A stretch of DNA of 42,371 nt. Source: Vitrella brassicaformis. Lineage: Eukaryota; Sar; Vitrellaceae. The notes below the pieces were generated by a model. It was not told the origin of the DNA and ran no database searches. It was given only the letters and a program-made list of their open reading frames with translations. The position numbers and the translations under genes were made by a program. Shown here piece by piece: positions 20,183 through 33,062 of this stretch (position 1 is the first letter of the stretch; every line of letters begins with the position of its first letter). The stretch is from NCBI GenBank assembly GCA_001179505.1, contig CDMY01000346.1, forward strand, positions 1 through 42,371, given 5' to 3'.

Positions 20183-20735
20183 CAAGGCCATCGACCAGAT
20201 GATGGACATCATGGGCGAGCAAAAGTGCGGTAAGTGAGCGACCAACCGACTGCGCTGGCTGCGCGAGTGAGGATGTTGTGCAGAGAAGTGCAACGACTGG
20301 ATGGATGACCCGATCGTCGCGTACTACCGTGACTGCGAGTACCTCATGGTGGACGACGTGTGCGCCATCAGACTGCCGCAGGATGACGGCCTAGAGGGCT
20401 ACAAGAAATACCGCATGAAGACGTGCAAATGCCGCAAGAAGGACGCATACACACCCAAGAAATGCTGCGTAAGCTGCAATGCACAAACACAACTGATCAA
20501 TGACACAAAGTGTATGCATGTATGTTTGGATGGGTTCATTCATCAGGCGGCCGAGACCAAGATGTTTAAGGACGAGCCGGCCATGAGAGCCGCAGCCAGG
20601 GAGCTGGCCAACGCTCGCAACCCGCCACACAACCTAGAGTATGTCGAAAGGATGGCGCATGATCACTTCTCAACTTGGGTTGGCGGACCCTGAGGCGGTT
20701 GAGAGAGTGGCTCATGTCCGCCCGCCCAGCTGGGT

Positions 20736-20767
<32 letters not shown>

Positions 20768-21196
20768 CTTTCATTCTGCTGCTTTTGCTCATATTGTATG
20801 AATGTATGTGACGGCACCACCGTGTGAGTTTCAAACCATCGGCCGGCTGGCTGTCTGCCTGCCTGCCTGTCTATCTGTACAGACATGCGCATTCGTGTCG
20901 ATGGATGGATGGACGGATGGATGGATGGATGGAGCCTCTTCTTTTTTGACTAACGCACGGGAGGACGGACGCATGCGCATGTACATCGACATCGGAAGAT
21001 CCACTGACATATCTGAGACGTCCCATTTACTTCTTTGTCTTGCCATTCACCAATACTCATTCACCCAACGAACGAGCCACCAGGAAAGCAACACCACACA
21101 ACAGCACCCCCCATGACACTGGATGGATGGATGCGGCAAATTGGGACACCCCTGTCAGCAGCCCACACACAGGTGCATGTCTCTATCCACATTCAT

Positions 21197-24100
21197 TCAT
21201 TGCACAGGTGTGAGAGTCCGCAGCACCTCCCTCAGGTCGTCGGGCAGCGGACAGGTCACCTCCACACGCCGGTCCTGCAGATGCATGCGACACACCCATG
21301 TATGATCGTGTGGGTGACCGCGTGAATGTCCGCAGGCTGACCTGTGTGTCTCTGAATCGCAGACTGTGGAAGTGCAGAAACATCCTCGGACACCACACAC
21401 GGTCGCCTGAACGCACAGTCAGCATACATAAACTTGTGCGTGGCGCGGCTTGGCGTGGTGTGGTGTGGTGTTTTCCCGCACCTGTCTGTCCATTGTCCTT
21501 GCGGCCATATTTCGCGTCACCCACCAATGGGAAGCCTGCATGCGTTCAAAGGTGTGCCTCGTCCATGGTGGGTGCCTGCCTCCGTGTGAGATAGATGGCC
21601 TACCTTTGTGTGCCAGATGGACTCTGATTTGGTGCGTGCGGCCCGTGTGGAGCTTTACGCGCACCAGGCTCATAGTGTCGACCGCCCCATCACCCTCTGG
21701 GCTGCCTTGGGCATCATTCTCTGACGGCTGCCGATGGAAGTGGCCCAGACACTCGAACTCGGTAGCGGCAACGCGGCCGTCGTCTGATGGACGGATGGGT
21801 ACACACACGGACCCTCTGTGCACCGATCTGTGTGTGTCTCTGGTGTGGGCCCACCTCGCACAGACGTGATCAGGTGGTCGGGCCCTTGCTCGGTCTGGGT
21901 GAACAAAACGGAATGCACGCAATGTGCGAATTCTCTCTTCTTGGACTGACTGACTGGCTGACTTTGAGTCGCTCCGTGGCCCATTGAATGCCGGGAGGAA
22001 CACGGCCATGGGTCAGGCACACGTACTCCTTCCCCACCTACTCACACCACACCCACGCACATGTGCACGCGATGTGTTGAGTGCATTGATCCACTTGCCT
22101 GTTGCGCATCGAAGAGCAGCCGCAGATACATCCACATGGCTGGCGACTTGGCCACGAGCAGTGCGCCTGAGGTCTCGCTATCCAGCCGATGGGCAATGCC
22201 GTGCTGATACCTCCCATCCAGCAACACGTCACATGATGACCCCCACACATGACCTGACAGACAGCAATGAAATGCACCCATTTCCATGGTCTCATTCTCC
22301 CTCTGTCTGTCTGCCTGTGTCGGTACCGAGGAACACATGCAGCGGCTGTATGTCACTGCTCGCCACCATCTCCTTCGGCTGGTCCATCCCCTCTCCCTCT
22401 CTCCCACTGTCAATATTTCTCATGAGCCCCGACGGCAGCACCGACCAGTGCGGCGGCTTGTAGACCACCCAGCACTCAGGCGACTCGTACAAGATTCTAG
22501 GCACATCCTTTGCCCTCCGCTCTTCTTCACCCGTCATATCGACAAGGGCAGGACACCCACACAGCGACGAGTCGGTCAGGGGTTGTACAGAAGAGAGTGA
22601 GGATGAGATCGGGGGGCTGCTTGCTGTGTAGTGCCGCGTGGTGACATTTGTCCCACTCTCCAGTACTGGCCCGGCTCGGCGCATCACGTTATCTTTAAGG
22701 GCCTTCCACAAATCCTCACTCAGCCGGCCAGCCCGCCCATACGCCCACGCCAGCCGCGAGACAGACGACCCGTCAAGCGAATCCACCACACGGCCATCCC
22801 CGTCACCATCGCCACCGAGCACAATCTCCTCAATTCGGTCGAGCAGCATCGGCGCCTCACATTCGCTCGCGGCCACGGACCACGCCACGCCCACCAGCTT
22901 GTGCACGGGCAGTGCAGCCCGGTGTTGCGTGATATGTGTGTGGAGCAGCTCGGCGGTGCGGGCGAAGAATGTGGGGCTGCTGAATGAGAGGGCGGCGAAT
23001 GAGTGGAGAAGGATGGCGAGGTCTGTCGGGGGGAGGCAGGGGAGGTGGGGGGTAATCCAGCTGGTGAGCTCGGTGAATAGAGAAGGGTTGCTCACGTTGA
23101 GCGCGCTGTGCGTCCATGCTGGCCGATAGAACAACACACACACACGGAGTGTTGTGGTGGGCGCTGTGTGTGTGTGTGTGTGTACCGAGTGTGGATATGT
23201 CCATAGGGTCAAACTCGTCGAGGGACCTCTCATTGAGGATGTGCTCATCCACAGCACACAGCAGCTGCGACGCCACCAGACGAAAACCGCCCACGCTCAA
23301 CCCGTCCTGACAACAAAGACACACATACACCGACGACGTACACATACACGGCAACGCCCCCGTGCCATACCTGCTCATCTTCACTCTCTCTCTCCATCAT
23401 GACCGCCTCCCCGTATGACGCACGCACATATGCCGACGGCAATGTCACCAGATCGAAGGCGTTGCACCTCGGCAGCACGTCGCCGTGCTTCTCCAGCAGG
23501 TGCTGTGCAATGCCCGACAGGAGCGCCTCCGTGCGGTGTGTGGGTGGGAGGGGGCCGTAGGTGCCGACGAGCTTGGACAGGTCCGTCGGGTGCGTGGCGG
23601 CCACGCGCGGCAGCAGCACACTGTGCAAAAGAGCGTCCAAGAGGGTGTCTGTGTCTGTGTGGGCTTGGTTTGTGTGCGTACGTGGCCAGTGCATCGACAA
23701 GTGGGTGGGGGGCTGGCGCACCCTGCTGCCGCATTCGGACACATCCCGTCGCGAGGCCCACTAGTGACTGATCAACGGAAGAGAGAACAGAGAGAAACCC
23801 ACAACAAACAGCTCCGGGTCGCTCTCTCTCTCTCTATATATAGATATCACTATATATATATATCTCACTTTGGTGTCATATCCCTCCAGCCGCGTGGCTG
23901 CATTCTTGTGCGGATCGGGTGCCATCAGGAAGGCCTCGAGCGCGTCTAAGTACTCCTCATGAACCAGCCTGCAACCCATCAATCCACAACACCACACAGC
24001 GGGACACCACTGCAGCCGTCTTGCTTGCCTCGCCTCCTTCGTGTCTGTCTACCCGGCCTTAGCGAGCGTCCACACCATGGTCACGTTGTCTTTGCTGTTG

Positions 24101-25634
24101 GGGTCGCCCCAGCCCCTCCCTCTCGCCCTGCACTCATTTCTCTCCCCCCTGATGCGCATCGTCGCCTCGCCAGCACCCTCCACATACAGACGGGAGACCG
24201 CATCGTCACCATCATGTCTGTAAGCGTACCCCAGCGATGCATAGCCCCACAGCAAGTTGAGCATCATCTGGTGGTTGAACGTGTGCAGGTTTCCCGCACT
24301 CGCCGCAGCAATCTCGTCGCACACACGGCCCATACTGCCGGCTTTGAGCTGCGCCAGCCGCGTTTCCCCCACCTTGCTGCCGAGGGCCCCCAACGCCCAC
24401 ATCGTGTTGGCTCTGTCTTGCAAATTGCCCACTCTCGAACAAGCTGAATCGTCCGGAAACATCCCTTCAAGCCATTCAGCGATAGCTGAGGGAGACGGGG
24501 GCGATATTGACGCGTCAACGAGTCTGGCCATGGCCCACAGAGCGTTGGAGAGGCTGCGGGGCGCCATGGATGGCGCATGCCGGTTTGCAGCGGCTTGCAG
24601 GGCCGCGATGAGCGAGGCTGGGACGGGGTGCTGGCTGTGGGCGAACGACCTGACGATTGACGGTGGAAGAAAACCTAACGACAGGTGGCTTCGTGCATCC
24701 CCTCAGTGTGTCTGTCATCTCACCACATAAGCGTCACCAGTCTTTTGGTCCCGAACTCGCCAAGGCGCCGCTCGCACGCCGCCATGACGGCCTCGCACAC
24801 CTCTCGCCCACCCTCCCCTCCACACACACACGCCTGCAGCCGCGCCAGGCTCCACGCCAGATCCGTCAGCTGCACCTCGTTGAAGACGTCATCAGCACAC
24901 ATCCGAGGCACAAACGCCGACAGGGACGAGTACAGGCCGTCCAGGCGGTCGGCATCGCCGGGTGCAGAGGGTGAGAGCTTCGCAATGCCGACCATCACGT
25001 TGGACACGTCCAGAGGCTTCATATTCAGTGACGGTGACAATGACTGCCGGCAGGCGTCCGCCGCCCGCTCGATGGCCCATGACTTCACTGCACTGTCAAG
25101 CCGTCCCCACTGCGCCACCCGACCCATTGACCACACCAGATTGGCGACGTCACGACCGTCCCATGATGCTGATGACACCTCAGCAGTTGACTGCAGGCGC
25201 TCGACAATGGCTGCGGTCAGGGGAATCACGCGCGGCGCCCACTCATCTCTCGACGGCATCAGTGAGCTCCCTTGCAGCCTCGCAAGCGCCCATAAGCAGC
25301 GGATCAGAGGGCCGCGGACAGCAGCAGGGTCTTCATTAGTGTTGGTGCTGAGGTGAGCCACCGATGCAGAGAGGGAAGAGAGCAGCGTTGCGAGATCTGC
25401 GTTGCTGTCGGCCTCATCGTCCCGGGATTGCTCCTGTGCGAGAGTGACGAGTCTGTTGAGGGCCGATGCTGCACGGCTGATGGATGCGGCATGAGCTGCA
25501 TGACAGTGTTGATAGTGATTCACCGCTCCCGACAGGATTTGATTCATCGGAGGTGAGAGATCTCCAGTCACTTGCAGAAGGGCAGACCGTTGCGTCCTCA
25601 AAGGAAGGGAAGAGCGTGGTGATGAGATCACGAT
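21197..25634 (-). CDS. OPR-like helical repeats fused to RluA-type pseudouridine synthase
   Basis: Fourteen exons join in phase to at least 1167 residues: 25634-24724, 24649-24053, 23968-23869, 23767-23682, 23620-23371, 23306-23186, 23118-22327, 22253-22099, 22037-21963, 21894-21855, 21783-21604, 21535-21482, 21406-21342 and 21274-21197. The N-terminal 800 residues hold about ten degenerate helical repeats of OPR/FASTK type (NLVWSMGRV, DLAWSLARL, NALWAMARL, NTMWALGAL, MVWTLAKAG, RLAWAYGRAG). The C-terminal part is an RluA-family synthase: WVVYKPPHWSVLPSG, the catalytic HRLDSETSGALLVAKS, HTGRTHQIRVHLAHKG, VGDAKYGRK and FLHFHSLRF. It isomerises uridine to pseudouridine in RNA. Exon 23118-22327 codes for both the last repeats and the start of the synthase, so the fusion is direct. 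The intron after 22099 has a GC donor. Organelle RNA is the likely target; the first exon and any leader lie upstream of 25634 and are not resolved. Confidence 0.9.
23833..23868. repeat. TA-rich microsatellite in an intron
   Basis: A short TA-repeat run with a TC-repeat neighbour sits in the intron just downstream of exon 23968-23869 of the OPR-synthase gene. It is the most AT-rich stretch nearby. Confidence 0.85.
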
Positions 25635-26147
25635 CTGAAATAATGTGACGTCTTGTGAGTGACGGGAGTGTATGCTACAGGAGTCCACACAACAGGTGAC
25701 CATACAGGCAAGAGCACACAGCCACCAGCCATCCGCACACTCACACACACACACACACGGAAAGCATCCACAGCAGGTAGAGAGCGAGGGTCGCGCTGGG
25801 CTCATGGCATGGATGCTGCCCTCCCGCCAGAGTGGTCTCTCTAAATATCCTGCAAAAGCACAGACACGAGACGGCACCACGAGCCCGACCCCCCTCTCCC
25901 CCTCTCTCCATTCTCCAGGCAGTCAGTCGATTGATTCCACAGACAGCCATTCCGTGAATGTAATTAATGTGTATCTGTGTCGATGATGTACGGGCTTGCG
26001 TAAGTATGTGGGTGTTGGCACTTAAGCATTGCGCACAGAGAGCATGGACGCACACCAGTGCCGCAAGAAAAAAAAAGAGGTCTGTCTGCGTGTCTGTATG
26101 TGTGTGTGGCGGACGTGACACCATGTCTCCTGCCCGCCTCGCGTGGA

Positions 26148-26225
26148 CGGCGAGTGGATGCACGGGATTCTCTCTCTGTCGTGTGATGACAGACAAGAGA
26201 GAGAATCCCGTGCATCCTCTCGCCG
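26148..26225. repeat. Long near-perfect inverted repeat (hairpin)
   Basis: Two arms of about 30 bp with one mismatch (inner 22 bp perfect, containing GCACGGGATTCTCTCTCT) are separated by roughly 18 bp. The transcript of either strand could form a stable stem-loop. It lies upstream of the OPR-synthase gene and overlaps no supported exon. Confidence 0.9.
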
Positions 26226-27234
26226 AACGGCCACGGACACAGCATCACGCGACGTGTCAGACTGACAGCACAATGGAGGCCATCATGCAGGGTGTCCGTT
26301 TTTTCATCAAGGACCGGAAAGTCGCGCCGAGACAACCGATTCGTCCGTGCGTTGCCGTTTTGGCTCGACGCCAGCGCTTCTGTCTGCTGCCGCAGCCTGG
26401 TGTGCCGCCCGGTGCTGACGGGATGACCAGATCAGTACTGGGTGACGGCGGCTGCTGGTGTAGGAAGGGAAGGAAGGGAAGCAGAGTAGAGATGTCGGCC
26501 AAAAACTGCCCAGAGTCCGCCTGTTTGGATGGATCAAAAACAGTTACAACACTCACTCAGTCACTGTCACTGTCAGTCTGTCTGTCTCTCTGCATCGATG
26601 TGAGCGCTGTCGGTGTCCGTCCCTGTGGGTGGCTGGATACCGACACGATTCAATCCATTCCATTCCATTCAGGTTGGTGTCGGTGTCGGTGCGGCTGGAT
26701 AAGGCAAAATGGGTATGGGAATATGGTACACATGCAGATAGGCAGACTGAGGCCACGCCACGCCACGCACGCTGTGCCAACGCGCTCTGGCACACACACT
26801 TCACGCACACTTCACACACCACACACACGCAGGGCATGCAGGCATCCAGGCAGCCAGCCAGTGAGTAAGCCAGTGGTTTAAGGCGATAGCAGAAACCGCC
26901 AATTAACAGCCGCGCATCTATCATCCGATTGGCAGGCAGGCAAGAGATCCATCCACACAGGCACGGACAGGCATCAGACAGATCGATATGCACAGCAGCT
27001 AGCGCTAAGTCAAGCCAAGCCAAGTGAAGCCAAGTGAGCGGAGCCAAGTGAGCGCACCCCTCTCCCATGTCAGTCAATCAGTGAATGAGTGGGTTAGTCG
27101 GTCGGGCCATGCAGTCGTGCAGCAGACGAGGGAGCCTCGCTCGCCGCCCACCTGCACCTCACATCAGATACACACAGTGATTTCTATCAAGTGTGCGCCC
27201 GACAGACAGACAGACAGACAGACATAGAGAGAGA

Positions 27235-27395
27235 GAGAGAGCAACAGGGAGAGAGAACGAGAGAAGGACACAACCAGGAAGAAGCCTCCCCCTCCCACAC
27301 CCATACCCCACCCCTCCCTCCATCCATCCATCCATCCATCCATCCATTCGTTGATGGTTCAAACATCCATCCATCCATCCATTCGTTGGTGGTTC
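27235..27395. repeat. Simple repeats and short direct repeat
   Basis: GACA and GA repeats near 27204-27240 are followed by two CATC runs. Each CATC run is followed by nearly the same sequence (ATTCGTTGRTGGTTCAAAC), so the unit is a direct repeat of about 40 bp (27318-27365 and 27364-27402). No gene is associated. Confidence 0.8.
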
Positions 27396-27734
27396 AAACA
27401 CCGTCGCCCCCGAACCCAGATAGACAAGCGAGGTCACGAAACTCACTCACTCTTCATTCCCACACCGACCGTCCCGACCCCATCCACCCTTTCAATCAAA
27501 AGCATTCATTTCATCCTCCAGCCCCACCCCAACCTCCCCAGCCAGGCCGACAAATAGCAGCAGCGCCAGCAGCAAGAAAGTCACTCAAGGAGCGAGCGAT
27601 GATCATGACCCCCCCTCCCTCCCCCACACACACGCACTCACGACGGCCAGGCAGAGAGATAGCGATCGGGAGGGAAGGGGTGTGGGGGGCGGGATAGGGT
27701 GTATGGTTTACGCATCCATGCTATGCTTCCTTCG

Positions 27735-29627
<1,893 letters not shown>

Positions 29628-29809
29628 GACGAATCTTCAGCCACTCACAATTCCACACAACCGAAGCACAGCAGGTCAATCAGATATCAGACAAGGGCGA
29701 GTGCCTCAAACAAAGCTGGTGCTGTCTTCGTTTCTGTCGTTTCTTCTCTCTCCCCTGCGAGCTTTGGCGGGAAACGAAATGCGAGCTTAGCGGACTGGGC
29801 GCTTGCCAA
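29628..29809. promoter_or_regulatory. Divergent intergenic region, probable shared promoter
   Basis: Only about 180 bp separate the start codons of the protease (minus) and the shikimate-kinase-like gene (plus). Both promoters and 5' untranslated regions must fit here. I see no clear core element. Confidence 0.45.
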
Positions 29810-32575
29810 ATGCAGCCAGAATCACTGCCGTCGTCACCGCCGCCGAGGCCAAACCGTCGCTGTCATGCTGCAGGATGCCCCCCTCCCTCGCCCTCCCCTT
29901 TCCGCCTTCCACTGCTCGCGTGCCTGTTGCCCTGCGTGTCAGCCTTTCTGCTGCAGCCACGGAGCTTCAGGGGCGGCCATCTTGAGTCGAGCTGGAGGCC
30001 GCCATCGTCAGATCTGAGAAGATCGAATGATCCATTATTGCCACGGTGGAGTTGTCTATCTCGGCTACGGCAGCAGCACAAGCAGATGAGGTTGAGGGTA
30101 CGACCGTCGTCATCGTTGCAACAACAACGCGGCGGTGAGGACCCTCGTGTCAACGATCCGAAGAAGTCTGAGGACGATGAGATCCGCGAGTTGTTCAGAG
30201 ATGATCTGGATGAGGAAATCTATGGCCCGTCCGATGAGAGCGACCCCAACGATGACCCGCTGCAGCGCTACCTCGAGTACGACGGCTGGAGCACGTCGGC
30301 CGGTGATGCCGACAGGGCACGGGCGGGGGAGGCCACCATGGCCATGGTGGCTGATGCAGAAGGAGAGGGAGGTTCCGACATCCTTGACTTCAGCAGCTTG
30401 TCTGAGGAGGTGCCGCTGACGCCCTCGGCTCGCCGCCGGTTCCGCGAGCTGGCCAAGACGCTCAAGAGCGCCAATCTGTATGTGCTGGGTGTGCCGTGGG
30501 GGCTGAAGCACTTTGTGGGTCGGGTGCTGGCCAAGCACCTCATGTTTGGGTTTTTTGATCTCGAGGAGGTCAGATAAGATGAGCGGGGCGAGGGCGGCCA
30601 GATGCGTCCATGTGTGGATGTGTGCTGAACGGTGGGTGCAGGTGGTTGCTCGCGGCATCGAGGCTGAGTATGCGATGGGTCTGAACGAGTACAAGAAGAG
30701 GTACGGCCTCGACAGGTACCTCGAGCAGGAGAACAAGGCGCTCAACGACCTCCAGCGACTCTACAAACAGGTACCTCCACACATGCAATACAGCACACAC
30801 CATACCCATCTCACATGCTGGTCACTGTCTGCCTCTGTCTTTCAGGTGATTGTCACAACCGAGGTGACCCCCACCATCCCCCAGAACTGGCGCGAGCTCC
30901 AGACAGGCCTGGTCTTGTGGCTCGACGTCGACCCTTCCCTCTCTGCCGAGTCGATGCGCATCACGGCCGCCAACTGCAATCCCAAAGACAGGGGCCAGTA
31001 CCTCGCGCGGTTTGGGATGTTCCTCAATCACCCGCTGCTGCAGGAGAGCGACCCCGTCAAGGCCATCGCGGCCCGACATGACGAGGTGGAGCCTTACTGT
31101 ATGGAAGCGGATGTGAGGGTGCGTATCAGCAGCCCCTGGAACCCTTACGACGGGGTGGTCGACGTCGTCGATCGGATGCTCCACCACATCGGTCAGTCAG
31201 TCAGGGGAGAGAAAGAAGAGAGTGACACGCGAACGCACACGCACACCGCTCACGTGTGTGTCTGTGTGCATGCCATGCAGAGGAGAATCCCCCCTTGTGG
31301 AAACAGTGGATGGATCAGCAGGGCCTGAAGCTCTCCAGCGAAGAGGAAAGGCGGCAGGACGTCCCCCTCGATACCGATCTTGCCGACTTGGCCAGCCTGG
31401 CGGCAGATGGCAAAGTCGCCCCGCCTCTCGACGAGCATCATCCTGAGACCGACGCAGACGCCGACACAGAGGACAATCCGGAGCGTGTGCTGACTGACGA
31501 GGAGGAGCTGGAGCTGGAGTACATGCTGACGCTGGCCAAGAACGAGGCCTTTGAGTTCGTGCCCCTCCCACCGCCCAGAGGGGAGCAGGAGAAGGCCACT
31601 TCAGAGGCACAGACGACCATGGAGGTCAGTCAGCCACTTGACAGGCAACAGAGAGGAGGGAAGTGGTAAAATCGTCTTGACACGCCACGCCATCCTCCTT
31701 TTCTGTCTTTGTGTGTGCAGGTGAATTTTGCAGACACGCGTCCGTTCACGGATGCGGACATCATCGACGACTTCACGGAGGAGTCGGAGCTGGAGGCGCT
31801 GCTCAAGGACCAGAAGAACAAGAAGGACCTCATCAGCAAAGGGGAGTACGACCCCACATGGCGGAGGGGAGAGACCATCCCGTTCGACTTCCCGCACCTG
31901 GCAGGCAGCGGCAAGTTCATAAGGGGAAAGACCGACAAGTACATGTGGCAGCAGACATATGATCAGGTGCGCGCACAGAATCCCAACACCCGACACACGC
32001 AGAGGACGGTCTGTCCGTCTGTCCGTCTGTCCGTCTGTCTGTCTGTCTGTCTGTCTGCAGGTGTCCATCTATGTGCCGATCGACGACTCCGTCAACCACT
32101 TCAACCGCAACCTCGATGTGGACCTGTCCGTCGTGCGGAAGAACCAGCTGCACAGCCACATGCGTCTGGCAGTCAACAACCAGACCATCATCGACGACAG
32201 GGTCCGCGTAGGCGTCGAGCGGGACAGCTGGTTCTGGACTATCGACTACGGCCCGGGGAAGGACCTGCTCAGCAACGCGCAGAAGTACGTCAGAGTCGAC
32301 ATTGAGAAGAGCAGCAAGGGGCTGGATTGGCGGGATATCGTTCTCACGCAACAGGAGATCGACGCAAACCGAGCCAGGTGCGGCAAATCCACTGTACACC
32401 CACACGTGAGCCATTCTTTTCGTGTCTGTGTGGTGGCTGCAGGCTACCCGTGGCTGCTGGCGGCTCAATGGAGGATGACCATGGTCAGGAAAGCGAGGCT
32501 GCAATGGTTGCTGCCAATCGCAGCGACTTGCCCGTTGCCCAAGGGCCCGTCAAGATGACAGTCGAGCTAGACTGA
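29810..32575 (+). CDS. Plastid-targeted inactive shikimate-kinase-like protein with CS domain
   Basis: Seven exons (29810-30568, 30642-30770, 30846-31191, 31281-31624, 31721-31966, 32061-32377, 32443-32575) join in phase to 757 residues. The N-terminus carries a hydrophobic core (LPLLACLLPCVSAFLL) with Phe right after the likely cleavage site, followed by a Ser/Arg-rich stretch, the form of a bipartite leader to a complex plastid. The middle region (LYVLGVPWGLKHFVGRVLA, then FGFFDLEE) follows the start of shikimate kinase, but the P-loop Gly-Lys-Thr is lost, so ATP binding of the normal kind is unlikely. Near the C-terminus, WQQTYDQVSIYVPI to ERDSWFWTIDY is a CS (p23/NudC-like) domain. Plant SKL2 also pairs a non-catalytic shikimate-kinase-like region with a CS domain, to my knowledge in the other order. 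An acidic linker of about 90 residues precedes the CS domain. Confidence 0.75.
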
Positions 32576-33062
32576 CAGAATGGCGGTGTTTTGACCGATC
32601 AATGACTTTTCAACACACACAAGTGCATCTGTCGCTTGAGAGATGGCACTGATGCGATTGCTGCCTGGCTGGGCAGTGGCTGGGCCGCCTGAGTGACGTC
32701 GTATAGTCTTTTAAGTCATCCTGGCGCCCAGCTGATCTGATTGCTTGTGTGGGTGGGTGCGTGTGTGTGTGTACAGAACACTGCTTCTTCACCCCTGGGT
32801 CGTATGGACGGCTGTGTGATGGACTGAGTGAACTCCACGGCGGCAGTTTGCGGACCTCGCAGTTGGCAGCGCCAACAAGCGCGATCCACGAGAGAGAAGG
32901 GGGGGTGGCGTTAACGTTCCGTTAGCGATGACACTACACTGCAATGGGGCGCGATCGCCCGACATGCTCGCTCAGCGTGGAGATCTGGGATGATTTCGAA
33001 GCGTGCCTTCTCCCTCCGTTGGCCAGCGCTTCAGGTGCACCGCAGGGAGGCTCCCCGGTCGC

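Larger units (their letters stand above)
17975..20693 (+). pseudogene. Secreted Cys-rich protein gene, split by an inserted element
   Basis: Exons 17975-18032, 18097-18156, 18267-18346, then 20181-20229, 20284-20468 and 20547-20693 form one continuous frame of about 192 codons only if the 18347-20180 segment is removed. The product begins with a signal peptide (MGVFGLTLCFVVHIAG), continues with an Ala/Gln-rich helix (QSQFAVQEST) and ends in a Cys-rich domain with CEKCNDWM, CKCRKK and CC. I know no family for it. The insert lies inside exon 3, so this allele as assembled should not make the full protein; the first part would run into the element and stop. The locus is head-to-head with the Nudix gene (170 bp between the start codons). 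The 300-N gap within the insert makes a faulty assembly possible. Confidence 0.68.
25635..27734. other. Intergenic and 5' region, first exon of the OPR-synthase unresolved
   Basis: About 2.1 kb upstream of the first confirmed OPR-synthase exon and downstream of the protease stop. Minus-strand open frames starting at 25880, 26335 and 26556 could supply the leader exon, but I cannot choose between them. The region also holds the hairpin at 26148-26225, GA-, CATC- and similar repeats, and no other gene I can support. Confidence 0.5.
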
